A stretch of DNA of 64,000 nt from Rubrivivax sp. (lineage in GTDB: Bacteria > Pseudomonadota > Gammaproteobacteria > Burkholderiales > Burkholderiaceae_C). Location of the stretch: assembly GCA_027487905.1 (NCBI GenBank), contig JAIYCR010000003.1, positions 1 through 64,000 of the forward strand. The letters are read 5' to 3'. This document shows positions 1 to 8,218 of this stretch, one piece after another. The notes below the pieces were generated by a model. The model saw nothing but the letters and a program-made list of their open reading frames with translations, made no database searches and had not been told where the DNA came from. How positions within the stretch are numbered: the first letter of the stretch is position 1; every line of letters begins with the position of its first letter. Position numbers and translations under genes: made by a program.

Positions 1-726
1 GAGAGCTACCGCATCGACGAGGGCCTGCGCATCGCGCGGCAGCTGCTGCTGGAGATCAACCGCCTGGGCGTGCCCGCCGGTAGCGAGTTCCTCGACGTGA
101 TCAGCCCACAGTACATCGGCGACCTCATCGCCTGGGGCGCGATCGGCGCGCGCACCACCGAAAGCCAGGTCCACCGCGAGCTCGCCTCGGGCCTGTCCGC
201 ACCCATCGGCTTCAAGAACGGCACCGACGGCAACATCAAGATCGCCACCGACGCCATCCAGGCCGCCGCCCGGCCGCACCACTTCCTGTCGGTGCACAAG
301 AACGGCCAGGTGTCCATCGTCGAGACCCGCGGCAACCCGGACTGCCACGTCATCCTGCGCGGCGGCAAGGCGCCCAACTACGACGCCGCGAGCGTGGCCG
401 CGGCCTGCGCGGAGATCGAGGCGGCCAAGCTGCCCTGCCGGCTGATGGTGGACGCGAGCCATGCCAACAGCAGCAAGCAGCACCAGCGCCAGTTGCTCGT
501 GGCCCAGAGCGTCGCCGAGCAACTCGGCGCGGGCGGGCGCTGCATCTTCGGCGCCATGATCGAAAGCCACCTGGTGGCCGGTGCGCAGAAGTTCAGCCCC
601 GGCCAGGACGACCCGGCCGCGCTGGCTTACGGCCAGAGCATCACCGACGCCTGCCTGGGCTGGGACGACACGGTGGGCGCGCTGGAAACCCTCAGCGAAG
701 GGGTGCGGGCGCGGCGTCGTCGGTGA
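1..726 (+). CDS. aroG: 3-deoxy-7-phosphoheptulonate (DAHP) synthase, class I, 5'-truncated
   Basis: This is the C-terminal 241 residues of a class I DAHP synthase. The enzyme condenses phosphoenolpyruvate and erythrose 4-phosphate in the first step of the shikimate pathway, in the cytoplasm. The frame is open from base 1, so the start lies outside the window. Family motifs seen in order are SPQYIGDLIAWGAIGARTTES, the phosphate-binding GFKNGTDG, the HANSSKQHQRQ segment, and GAMIESHLVAGAQ near the end. E. coli AroG/F/H are about 350 residues, so roughly 110 are missing. The isozyme, and so the feedback amino acid, cannot be read from this part. The next gene is convergent. Confidence 0.95.
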   Translation, partial: ESYRIDEGLRIARQLLLEINRLGVPAGSEFLDVISPQYIGDLIAWGAIGARTTESQVHRELASGLSAPIGFKNGTDGNIKIATDAIQAAARPHHFLSVHKNGQVSIVETRGNPDCHVILRGGKAPNYDAASVAAACAEIEAAKLPCRLMVDASHANSSKQHQRQLLVAQSVAEQLGAGGRCIFGAMIESHLVAGAQKFSPGQDDPAALAYGQSITDACLGWDDTVGALETLSEGVRARRRR

Positions 727-801
727 GGGGCGAGCGGACCGGCTGACAAGTTGAAAGGGCCCCGGCGCAGCGCCTGAGGGGCTGCCGCGGGAAGGGCCGC
801 T

Positions 802-1437
802 TCAGGCCGTCGCCGTAGGCGACCCGCCCGTGTCGTCGGCCGATGCCTCGGCCGCGGCGCGCTTCAGGCGCTCGCTCTTCCAGTAGACGTCGTCGCCGCC
901 CAGTCCGTCGAGGTTGGCCCGGTTGAGCACCCGGGCCAGCACGAAGAGCAGGTCGCTCAGGCGGTTCAGGTAGTGCCGGGGCTCGGCCCGCACGGCGGGG
1001 GTGTCGCCGGCCGGTGCGTGGCCCAGCGCCACCACCGCCCGCTCGGCGCGGCGCGCGATGGTGCGCGACACATGGGCCAGCGCGGCGCTGCGGGTGCCGG
1101 CCGGCAGGATGAACTCCTGCAGCCGGGGCAGGCGCTCGTTGTAGTGGGCGAGGGCTTCGTCCAGGCGCAGCACGGCCTCGGCTTTCAGCAGCTCGAAGCC
1201 CGGAATGGACAGCTCGCCGCCGAGGTTGAAGAGCTCGTGCTGCACCACGACGAGCAGCTCGCGAACGTCGTCGGGCAGCGGCTCGGCCAGCAGCACGCCG
1301 AGGCTGGAATTGAGTTCGTCCACGTCGCCCATGGCGGCCACGCGCAGGTGGTCCTTGGGGACGCGGGTGCCGTCGCCGAGGCCGGTGCTGCCGTCGTCTC
1401 CGGTGCGGGTGGCGATCTGGGTGAGTCGGTTGGCCAT
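802..1437 (-). CDS. Cob(I)alamin adenosyltransferase, PduO type
   Basis: This 211-residue protein is a PduO-type ATP:cob(I)alamin adenosyltransferase, which makes adenosylcobalamin from ATP and reduced corrinoid. The N-terminal ATP-binding signature TRTGDDGSTGLGDG is clear, followed by DELNSSLG. The late helix RLSDLLFVLARVLNRA carries the conserved arginine region. The length is usual for the family, which acts as a trimer. No other cobalamin gene is nearby, so the role is probably salvage or supply to a B12-dependent enzyme elsewhere. The upstream small HTH gene on the same strand may be co-transcribed. Confidence 0.93.
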   Translation of the reverse strand: MANRLTQIATRTGDDGSTGLGDGTRVPKDHLRVAAMGDVDELNSSLGVLLAEPLPDDVRELLVVVQHELFNLGGELSIPGFELLKAEAVLRLDEALAHYNERLPRLQEFILPAGTRSAALAHVSRTIARRAERAVVALGHAPAGDTPAVRAEPRHYLNRLSDLLFVLARVLNRANLDGLGGDDVYWKSERLKRAAAEASADDTGGSPTATA

Positions 1438-1482
1438 GGGGGCATTGTCGGGGTTCGGCGGAGCCGGCCGCGCCCGCCGCCT

Positions 1483-1722
1483 TCAAGCCCCCTGCGGACG
1501 ACCCTGGGGCGCAGAGCCCGCCCGTCCCCGCTCGCCATAGACCGGATGCAACCCCGCCTTCACCACGCACAGCTCCCAGCTGGCCAGCGGCATCTGGCGC
1601 TCGCCGCTTTCCCACCACTGCCAGGCCCGGGGCGTCACATGCACCCAGGCGGCGGCTTCGGCCTGGGTCAGGCCCAGGGCCAGGCGGACGGAGCGGATCT
1701 GGTGGGGCGTGGGGGGCTTCAT
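1483..1722 (-). CDS. Small helix-turn-helix protein
   Basis: This is a 79-residue protein with one XRE-like helix-turn-helix. The core IRSVRLALGLTQAEAAAWVHV followed by TPRAWQWWESGERQMP resembles the DNA-binding helices of Cro/CI-type or YiaG-type regulators. I use the ATG at 1722 because the open frame above it (to 1773) is proline- and arginine-rich and unlike a regulator. The C-terminal tail is short and basic. It ends 45 bp before the adenosyltransferase start on the same strand. The target and ligand are unknown. Confidence 0.65.
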   Translation of the reverse strand: MKPPTPHQIRSVRLALGLTQAEAAAWVHVTPRAWQWWESGERQMPLASWELCVVKAGLHPVYGERGRAGSAPQGRPQGA

Positions 1723-1879
1723 GGGGCGGGGTGGGAGGGCGAAGCGGGAGGGCGAGGAGGGGCCAACACGCACGATGTTCGTGTCTCCTGCCCGATTGCG
1801 CTAGCGTGGCCTGAGGCTTCCGCCCCGCCCCTCCGCCCCGCCCCTTCGCCACACCCCTTCACCTGCCCCCCCCTCCCCC

Positions 1880-2719
1880 ATGACCCTGCACGCCTCCACC
1901 CTCCAGATCGTCCGGTGCAGCGCCTGCGGAAGCGCGCTGCGCCACCAGCGCTGGCAAGCGTTCGAGCCGATTCCCCTGTGGACGGACGGCTGCACCGCCC
2001 GCAGCGGGCGGACGCGCCCCATGGTGATGGCCTGCGGCGGGTGCCGGGCCTGGCTCGAAGTGGATGCACTTACACCCATCGAGCGGGCAGTGGCGCCCCG
2101 GCTGGGCGAGCCACCCAGCGCGGCGGCCCACCGGCACAGGGAAGCGGTGATGCAGTCGGCGCAGGTGTGGCCATCGCTGGAGCCGGCCGATCCGGCGGCC
2201 CTGGCCCGCGACATCGCCGCGCTCGGGCTGCCGCCCGAGGATGAGGCCCGCTGGCGGCTGCAGGTGTGGCACAGCTTCAACGACGACCACCGCCCCCGGA
2301 TGGCCGCCCAGTCGATGCGCATCGCCGGCGTCGTTCACCGCCCGCACCGGCGGGCGGTGCAGGGGCTCGAACGCGACAACCTCGAGCGGCTGGTGGCGCT
2401 GACGCTGGCCCACGCCGAGCCGGCCGAGCCCTTCCCCCTGCTGCCGCGCGAACTGGCGCTCCAGCTCGGCCACTGGGACGATCGGCTGCCACTGGCCGAC
2501 ATGCTGCGCCAGCTGGGCCGCCACGGCGCGGCCCTGGCGCTGCTCCACACCCTGCGCCACGCCCTGCACCACGACACCCCGGCCCTGGACCCAAGCCTTG
2601 ACCCCTGGGCCCGGGTCATCGAGCAGCTCGCCCTGGTGGGCGACACCCGGGTGCGCAGCCTGTCGGATGGCCCCATGCGCCGGCCCGACAAGCTTTCGCA
2701 GTACCTGGATTCCCTTTGA
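1880..2719 (+). CDS. Unrecognised protein with paired CxxC/CxxC motifs
   Basis: This is a 279-residue protein that I cannot assign to a family. The first 60 residues hold two cysteine pairs, CSAC (about residues 13-16) and CGGC (about 52-55), which would suit a small zinc ribbon. The rest is predicted soluble and helical, rich in Leu, Ala, Arg and His, with no membrane segment or signal peptide. The start ATG follows a C-rich leader without a clear ribosome-binding site, so the true start is uncertain. It lies between a divergent HTH gene and the FAD oxidase gene. Confidence 0.55.
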   Translation: MTLHASTLQIVRCSACGSALRHQRWQAFEPIPLWTDGCTARSGRTRPMVMACGGCRAWLEVDALTPIERAVAPRLGEPPSAAAHRHREAVMQSAQVWPSLEPADPAALARDIAALGLPPEDEARWRLQVWHSFNDDHRPRMAAQSMRIAGVVHRPHRRAVQGLERDNLERLVALTLAHAEPAEPFPLLPRELALQLGHWDDRLPLADMLRQLGRHGAALALLHTLRHALHHDTPALDPSLDPWARVIEQLALVGDTRVRSLSDGPMRRPDKLSQYLDSL

Positions 2720-2795
2720 CCCCCGGGCGCCACCCGCCCCCTCGGGCGCCGGTTCCGGCCGAAAATCAAGGGTCAGCCTTCACAGGAAGCACCCC

Positions 2796-4205
2796 ATGAA
2801 CGCCCCCCTGCCCGCCTCGGCCCTGCCGCGCAACGCCCCACCGGAAATGCTCGCCGCGCTCAAGGCGCGCTTCGCCGAGCGCTGCTCCACCGCGATGGCC
2901 GTGCGCGAGCAGCATGGCCGGGATGAGAGCCCCATCGACGCGCCGCCGCCGGATGCGGTGGTGTTCTGCGAGTCCACCGACGACGTGGTCGCGGTGATGC
3001 AGCTGGCCGACCGCTACGCGGTGCCGGTCATCCCCTTCGGCGTGGGCTCGTCGCTCGAGGGCCACCTGCTGGCGGTGCAGGGCGGCATCAGCCTGGACCT
3101 GTCGCGCATGAACCGCCTGCTCGAGGTGCGGCCCGACGACCTCATCGTCACCGTGCAGGCCGGCGTCACCCGCTTGCAGCTGAACCGCGAGATCAAGGAC
3201 AGCGGCCTCTTCTTCCCCATCGACCCGGGCGCGGACGCCACGCTGGGCGGCATGAGCGCCACCCGCGCCAGCGGCACCAACGCCGTGCGCTACGGCACCA
3301 TGCGCGAGAACGTGCTGGGCCTGACGGTGGTGATGGCCGACGGCACCGTGGTGCGCACCGGCACCCGCGCCCGCAAGAGCAGCGCCGGCTACGACCTTAC
3401 CCGGCTGATGGTGGGCAGCGAAGGCACGCTGGGCGTCATCACCGAGGTGACGCTGCGCCTGTACCCGCTGCCCGAGGCGGTGAGCGCGGCGGTGTGCTTC
3501 TTCCCCAGCATCGCCGCAGCGGTTCAGACCACCATCCAGACCATCCAGATGGGCGTGCCCATCGCCCGCTGCGAACTGCTGGACCCGAACGCCATCCGCG
3601 CGGTGAACGCCCACGACCGCCTGGGCCTGCGCGAAGCGCCCATGCTGCTGATGGAGTTCCACGGCAGCCCGGCGAGCGTGGCCGAACAGGCGGCCACCGT
3701 GCAGGAAATCGCCGCCGAGCACGGCGGCGAGGACTTCGAGTGGGCCACCACCCCCGAGGAACGCACCCGGCTGTGGACCGCCCGCCACCACGCCTACCTG
3801 TCGGCGCTGCAGACCAAGCCGGGCTGCCGCTGCGTCACCACCGACACCTGCGTGCCCATCTCGCGCCTGGCCGACGCGCTGCTCGAAACGGTGGAAGAAG
3901 CCGACGCCAGCGGCCTGCCCTATTTCCTGGTGGGCCATGTGGGCGACGGCAACTTCCACATGGGCTACCTCGTCGACCCGGCGCTGCCCGAGGAACGCGC
4001 CACCGCCGAGCGGCTGAGCGAGCAACTGGTGCAGCGCGCGCTGCGCCTGGACGGCACCTGCTCGGGCGAACACGGCGTGGGCCTGCACAAGCAGGGCTTC
4101 CTGATGGAGGAAGCCGGCGAGGCGGCGGTGGAGGTGATGCGGCGGGTGAAGCGGGCGCTGGACCCGAAGAACCTGATGAACCCGGGGAAGATTTTCGGGA
4201 TGTGA
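2796..4205 (+). CDS. FAD-linked oxidase, D-lactate dehydrogenase (cytochrome)/GlcD type
   Basis: This 469-residue flavoprotein has the PCMH-type FAD domain (PFGVGSSLEGH, then GADATLGGMSATRASGTNAVRYG) and the FAD-oxidase C-terminal domain ending DPKNLMNPGKIF. CSGEHGVGLHKQGF and HVGDGNFHMGY are typical of D-lactate and D-2-hydroxyacid dehydrogenases that pass electrons to cytochrome c or a quinone pool. The ATG at 2796 is chosen because AGGAA lies just upstream and the 66 residues above it have no family similarity. Lactate, glycolate or another 2-hydroxyacid could be the substrate. No GlcE/GlcF partner is present, which favours a single-subunit D-lactate dehydrogenase. Confidence 0.88.
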   Translation: MNAPLPASALPRNAPPEMLAALKARFAERCSTAMAVREQHGRDESPIDAPPPDAVVFCESTDDVVAVMQLADRYAVPVIPFGVGSSLEGHLLAVQGGISLDLSRMNRLLEVRPDDLIVTVQAGVTRLQLNREIKDSGLFFPIDPGADATLGGMSATRASGTNAVRYGTMRENVLGLTVVMADGTVVRTGTRARKSSAGYDLTRLMVGSEGTLGVITEVTLRLYPLPEAVSAAVCFFPSIAAAVQTTIQTIQMGVPIARCELLDPNAIRAVNAHDRLGLREAPMLLMEFHGSPASVAEQAATVQEIAAEHGGEDFEWATTPEERTRLWTARHHAYLSALQTKPGCRCVTTDTCVPISRLADALLETVEEADASGLPYFLVGHVGDGNFHMGYLVDPALPEERATAERLSEQLVQRALRLDGTCSGEHGVGLHKQGFLMEEAGEAAVEVMRRVKRALDPKNLMNPGKIFGM

Positions 4206-4231
4206 GGCCGGCGGGCTGTGCCCGCACCGCC

Positions 4232-4888
4232 ATGTCGACCGCCCCCGAGCGCCCCGAGATCGACCATCGCACGCTGAAGCTGATGGTGGGCGGAATCGCA
4301 CTCACGCTCGCGCCGCTCACGAGCGGCCTGGCCGAGGCGCCGCTCCCCTCCATCAGCGCCGCATACCACGCGGGGGGCTGGTCGACGAGCCTCTTCATCG
4401 GCTTCCTCTTCGCCATCGCCTCTTTCCTCGCCGCCTACAACGGTGAGTCGCGCCACGAGATGGCGATGAGCAAGCTGGCCGCCGCAGCATCCCTGGGCGT
4501 GGCGCTCTTCCCGTGTGGCTGCGGGCGGCCGGACGTCGGCCTGCAGTGGCTGCACTTCGGCTCGGCCGCGGTGATGTTCGGCGTGCTCGCGCTCTTCTGC
4601 CGCGTCTTCTACCGCCGCGCGCGGGCCAAGGGGTGGGCCGAGGCCCTGCGCCGCGCCGGCATCTACGCGGCCTGCGGCCTCACCATCGTCGCCTGCATGG
4701 CCACGCTGGCCCTGGACGCCCTGCTCGGCGGCGCCCTGACCGCGGGCATTCCCCGGCTCGTGTTCTGGGGCGAAGCGGTGGCGCTCACGGCCTTCGGCAT
4801 CTCGTGGCTGACCGCCAGCCGGACGCTGCCGATGCTGGCGCGGGCGGATGAGCGGTTTTCGCCGATGGGGGGAGTGCCGACGCGGTGA
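4232..4888 (+). CDS. Multi-pass membrane protein of unknown function
   Basis: This 218-residue integral membrane protein has about six hydrophobic segments. Characteristic pieces are APLPSISAAYHAGG after the first segment, FIGFLFAIASFLAAYNG, and ASLGVALFPCGCG. It resembles the DUF998-like group of bacterial membrane proteins, but I cannot give a function. The ATG at 4232 is 26 bp after the oxidase stop, so it may be read on the same transcript. The frame is open far upstream, inside the oxidase gene, but that part has shadow composition. Confidence 0.65.
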   Translation: MSTAPERPEIDHRTLKLMVGGIALTLAPLTSGLAEAPLPSISAAYHAGGWSTSLFIGFLFAIASFLAAYNGESRHEMAMSKLAAAASLGVALFPCGCGRPDVGLQWLHFGSAAVMFGVLALFCRVFYRRARAKGWAEALRRAGIYAACGLTIVACMATLALDALLGGALTAGIPRLVFWGEAVALTAFGISWLTASRTLPMLARADERFSPMGGVPTR

Positions 4889-4981
4889 TCAACAGGGAAG
4901 TCCCTGGGCCGCGCAGTCGATGACGCGCAGCGCGGATGGCTGACCGCAGGCCTCGTGGGTACGCATCGTCGGCTGCAGACC

Positions 4982-5968
4982 TCAGCCCCGCCCCCGCACC
5001 CAATCCACCAAATGCGCGTCATCCCACCCCTCGCGCCCGTCCCGCGCCGCGGCCGCAAAGGCCTGCACCGCCGGCGCGGTGATGGCCAGCGGCAGCCCCG
5101 CCGCCTCGGCCATCTCGGCCGCCAGGCGGGTGTCCTTGGCCAGCAGGGCGAGCGCGGCGTGCACCGGCAGGGAGCCAGGCTCGGGGCCGGCGGAAGCGGC
5201 CCCTGCCTCGCCGCCGGCGGCCAGCCAGCGCCGCAGCCGGTCGCTGGCGATCCAGCTTTGCCCGCTGCTGCGCTCGAGCACGTCCAGCACGGTGGCCGGC
5301 TCCAGGCCCACGCGCTGCGCCAGGGCCATGGCCTCGGCGGCGGCGGCCAGGTGGGCGGCGGCCAGCAGGTTGTTGACCAGTTTGACGCGGGCGCCGTCGC
5401 CCAGGCGCGGGCCGAGCCGCACCAGGCGGTCGCTCAGGTCGGCGAGCAGGCGCTCCTCGGCCTGCACGGCCTCGGGTGCGCCGGCCACCATCAGGCTCAT
5501 GCTGCCGTCGCGCGCGCGCCGCGGCCCGCCGGACATGGGCGCTTCCACGCAGGCCACGCCCAGGGCCGCGAGCCGCTCGCCCACCGCCTCCACGTCGGCG
5601 GGCCCGAGGGTGGGGCACAGCACCACCCGGCGGGCCCGGGCGGCGCTGCTGCCGGTGGCCCCGTCGAAGGCCCCGCCGGCGCCGAAGAGCGCCTCGCGCA
5701 CCTGCTCGGCGTTCACCACCACCACCACCAGGCACTCGCAGCGGCGGGCGAGGCCGGCCGCGTCCGGCAGGGTCTGAAGGCCCGAAGCCTCGGCCGCGGC
5801 CCGGCGGGCCGGGTCGGTGTCGGTGGCCATCACGCGGTGGCCGCGCTCGGCCAGGCGCAGCGCCAGCGGCAGCCCCATGGCCCCGACGCCGATGACGCCC
5901 ACGCCGGTCAACCCCAGCCCGTTCGCGCCCCCTTCGACCGGCGCCCCGCCCCGCAGCGATTCATCCAT
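4982..5968 (-). CDS. NAD(P)-dependent 3-hydroxyisobutyrate dehydrogenase-family reductase
   Basis: This 328-residue enzyme belongs to the beta-hydroxyacid dehydrogenase family. It has the Rossmann motif GVIGVGAMGLPLALRLAERG near residue 22, the substrate-binding segment EAPMSGGPRRARDGSMSLMV, and KLVNNLLAAAHLAAAAEAM with the catalytic lysine. The real substrate could be 3-hydroxyisobutyrate, tartronate semialdehyde, a glyoxylate derivative or a similar acid. The ATG at 5968 lies only 11 bases after the rodA stop, so it probably sits at the end of the mre/mrd transcript. It has no evident cell-shape role. Confidence 0.85.
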   Translation of the reverse strand: MDESLRGGAPVEGGANGLGLTGVGVIGVGAMGLPLALRLAERGHRVMATDTDPARRAAAEASGLQTLPDAAGLARRCECLVVVVVNAEQVREALFGAGGAFDGATGSSAARARRVVLCPTLGPADVEAVGERLAALGVACVEAPMSGGPRRARDGSMSLMVAGAPEAVQAEERLLADLSDRLVRLGPRLGDGARVKLVNNLLAAAHLAAAAEAMALAQRVGLEPATVLDVLERSSGQSWIASDRLRRWLAAGGEAGAASAGPEPGSLPVHAALALLAKDTRLAAEMAEAAGLPLAITAPAVQAFAAAARDGREGWDDAHLVDWVRGRG

Positions 5969-5979
5969 GCCCAGGCCCC

Positions 5980-7134
5980 TCACCCCATGGTGCGCCGGCT
6001 GCGCGCGATGCTCATCAGGATGCCCAGCGCCAGCCCCATGGACACCATGGCCGTGCCGCCGTAGCTGACGAAGGGCAGCGGCACGCCCACCACCGGCAGG
6101 ATGCCCAGCACCATGCCCATGTTGACGAAGGCATAGGTGAAAAGGCTCAACGTGATGGCCCCGGCCAGCAGGCGCGAGAAGAGGCTCGGGGCGTCGGCGG
6201 CGATCATCAGCCCGCGGAAGATGAGGAAGAGGAAGGCCAGCAGCAGCATCGCGCAGCCGGCCAGGCCGAACTCCTCGGCGAAGGCGGCGAAGATGAAGTC
6301 GGTGGTGCGCTCGGGAATGAACTCCAGGTGGGTCTGGGTGCCCTTCATGAAGCCCTTGCCCGAAAGGCCCCCCGAGCCGATGGCGATCTCGCCCTGGATG
6401 ATGTGGAAGCCCTTGCCCAGCGGGTCCTTGGTGGGGTCGAGCAGCGTGCACACGCGGTTCTTCTGGTAGCCGTGCAGCACCGGCCAGTCCACGTCGGGCT
6501 GGCAGATGCGGTCCTCGCTCACCACCACCGCGGTCAGCCCCACCACGGCCAGCACCAGCGAAGGGATGATGAGCTTCCAGGACAGGCCGGCGAAAAAGAT
6601 CACGTACATCCCCGCGGCCAGGATCAGGATGGCCGTGCCCAGGTCGGGCTGCTTGACCACCAGCAGCACCGGCACGGCCAGCAGCGCCAGCGCGACGAGG
6701 AAGTCCTGCAGGTTGCGGGTGGCCTCGCGGCGCTGGAACCACCAGGCGAGCATCAGCGGGCAGGCGATCTTCAGGATTTCGCTGGGCTGGATGACGAGGA
6801 GCTGCAGGTCCAGCCAGCGGGTGGCGCCCTTGCGGGTGATGCCGAAGAGCTCGGTGGCCACCAGCAGCAGCACGCCGCCCACGTAGAGCGGCACGGCCAG
6901 GTCGGCCAGGCGCTGCGGCGGCACCTGGGCCACCACGCCGAAGACGACCAGCGCGATCAGCATGTTGCGGCCATGGTCGACAAAGCGCGTGCCGTGGTCG
7001 AAGCCGGCCGAATACATCGACAGCAGCCCGAGCGCGGCCAGGCCCGCGATGGCCAGCACCAGGGGGCCGTCGAAGCCGGTGAGCCAGGGGCGCAGGCGCT
7101 GCCAGGCGGGGGTGCGGTTGGAAAGGGAGGTCAT
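5980..7134 (-). CDS. rodA: Rod-shape-determining peptidoglycan polymerase RodA
   Basis: RodA is the SEDS-family glycosyltransferase that polymerises lipid II into glycan strands during cell elongation, working with PBP2 in the inner membrane. The 384-residue protein has about ten hydrophobic segments. Family landmarks are GATRWLDL with QPSEILKI, QPDLGTA, GLSGKGF, EFIPERTTDFIF and the final FVSYGGTAM. The length is normal. In this operon it is separated from its partner gene mrdA by a toxin-antitoxin pair, which is unusual. Confidence 0.96.
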   Translation of the reverse strand: MTSLSNRTPAWQRLRPWLTGFDGPLVLAIAGLAALGLLSMYSAGFDHGTRFVDHGRNMLIALVVFGVVAQVPPQRLADLAVPLYVGGVLLLVATELFGITRKGATRWLDLQLLVIQPSEILKIACPLMLAWWFQRREATRNLQDFLVALALLAVPVLLVVKQPDLGTAILILAAGMYVIFFAGLSWKLIIPSLVLAVVGLTAVVVSEDRICQPDVDWPVLHGYQKNRVCTLLDPTKDPLGKGFHIIQGEIAIGSGGLSGKGFMKGTQTHLEFIPERTTDFIFAAFAEEFGLAGCAMLLLAFLFLIFRGLMIAADAPSLFSRLLAGAITLSLFTYAFVNMGMVLGILPVVGVPLPFVSYGGTAMVSMGLALGILMSIARSRRTMG

Positions 7135-7176
7135 GGCGGTCGGTGCCCGCTCAGGCCCGGCGCGCGAAGCATTGCA

Positions 7177-7803
7177 TCAGGTCTTCCCGCGCTGCACCGC
7201 GCTCTGCCAGTCCGTGCCGTGCGACAGCTTGGTCGCTTCCCGGTCCAGGAGGTGGCCGCCGCGAAAGTGCGGACGCGCCGCCTGGATGCTCGCCCGCACC
7301 TGCGCGGCACTGGCAATCACCTTCATCACCTCCAGCCCGTCGAGCCAGGCCGAAGTGGACAGCAGGTGGACGTTGCCCGGCATCGCGTAGGCGGTGGACT
7401 CGAACCAGTCGTCTTCGAGGATGACCAGCGTGGGTTCACCGGGATTGGCCGTTCGCATCGAAATGATGAAGCTGGTGATCGAAAGCTCGCCCATGTCCTT
7501 GGGCAAGGAGGCAGAACGCCCTTCCAGCTGCTGGCGACGCAGGTCGGCCAGCACCAGCGAGCCCACCGTGGTCGGCATCACCTCGATCCGATCCCGGTGG
7601 CGCTCGATGAACTGGCGAATGGCCTGCGCGTCCGGCAGATCGTCGCGGCGGTGGGTCGCCTCGAACTCGACGACATCGGTCAGCACGATTCGAACGCCTT
7701 CGTGAAACGACAGCAGCAGGTGCAGCGCGTCAGCGCAGGCCAGTGAGATGAGCGGCCCCGAATCGGGCAGCACCACTCGGATCGTGTTCTTCGGGGCGGT
7801 CAT
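7177..7803 (-). CDS. PIN-domain toxin, VapC-like
   Basis: This 208-residue protein is a likely PIN-domain ribonuclease toxin. Acidic residues at the expected places are D14 in PDSGPLISL, E46 in DVVEFEAT, E106 in DMGELSI and D131 in ILEDDWF, which would bind catalytic Mg2+ or Mn2+. At 208 residues it is longer than the usual 130 or so, with a C-terminal extension of about 50. The start lies four bases after the stop of the upstream RHH-like gene, a typical antitoxin-first arrangement. The assignment rests on the domain pattern and the pairing. RNA target and activity are unknown. Confidence 0.78.
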   Translation of the reverse strand: MTAPKNTIRVVLPDSGPLISLACADALHLLLSFHEGVRIVLTDVVEFEATHRRDDLPDAQAIRQFIERHRDRIEVMPTTVGSLVLADLRRQQLEGRSASLPKDMGELSITSFIISMRTANPGEPTLVILEDDWFESTAYAMPGNVHLLSTSAWLDGLEVMKVIASAAQVRASIQAARPHFRGGHLLDREATKLSHGTDWQSAVQRGKT

Positions 7804-7807
7804 CCCT

Positions 7808-8155
7808 TCACTTCAGCTGCGCGATCGTGGCCACCATCTTCTGTGCCATGTCCTTGCGAACGGCGATGGGCACGACCGGGTGCGGAATGCCAGCCGCGTT
7901 CAGCAGCCGCAGCAGCGAGCCGTAGTCGTCCAGGCCGAGTTCCATCAAGGCGACGCTGCGGGGAAGCTTGCCGGTGGAATAGTCGGTGAGGGTCTGCAAG
8001 ACACCGGACGACCCCGAGGCCGCGGCCTGGCGATCCACGGCCACCTCGTTCTCGAGCGCCGCCCGCACCAGAGCGGACACCGACGTTCCCCGGCGCGCGG
8101 CCAGCGACTTCGCGGCCGCGATCAGTTCATCGTCGAGCGACATCGTGATGTTCAT
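7808..8155 (-). CDS. Ribbon-helix-helix antitoxin, VapB-like
   Basis: This 115-residue protein starts MNITMSLDDELIAAAKSLAA, continuing into RRGTSVSALVRAALE, a ribbon-helix-helix DNA-binding domain like those of many antitoxins. The C-terminal part would then bind and block the PIN toxin encoded next. I chose the ATG at 8155 rather than an upstream in-frame start at 8191, because a good -10 sequence (TACAGT) ends seven bases before it. Upstream codons would lie inside the promoter. The pair is expected to repress its own promoter. Confidence 0.75.
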   Translation of the reverse strand: MNITMSLDDELIAAAKSLAARRGTSVSALVRAALENEVAVDRQAAASGSSGVLQTLTDYSTGKLPRSVALMELGLDDYGSLLRLLNAAGIPHPVVPIAVRKDMAQKMVATIAQLK

Positions 8156-8161
8156 CGGCAC

Positions 8162-8167
8162 ACTGTA
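8162..8167 (-). promoter_or_regulatory. Putative -10 element of the toxin-antitoxin operon
   Basis: On the minus strand TACAGT ends six bases before the ATG at 8155. Transcription would begin at or next to that ATG, giving a leaderless message. No convincing -35 is seen. If real, the pair has its own promoter inside the rod-shape operon. Confidence 0.4.
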
Positions 8168-8218
8168 GCGCGCCACATGTTCTCGTGTCACGCCAGCGCC
8201 TGGCGCTGCCCAGCCGGC

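Noticed and set aside
727-801. Possible hairpin GCCCC...GGGGC between the DAHP synthase and adenosyltransferase genes
   Set aside because: Stem is short and has no T-run on either strand; not enough to call a terminator.
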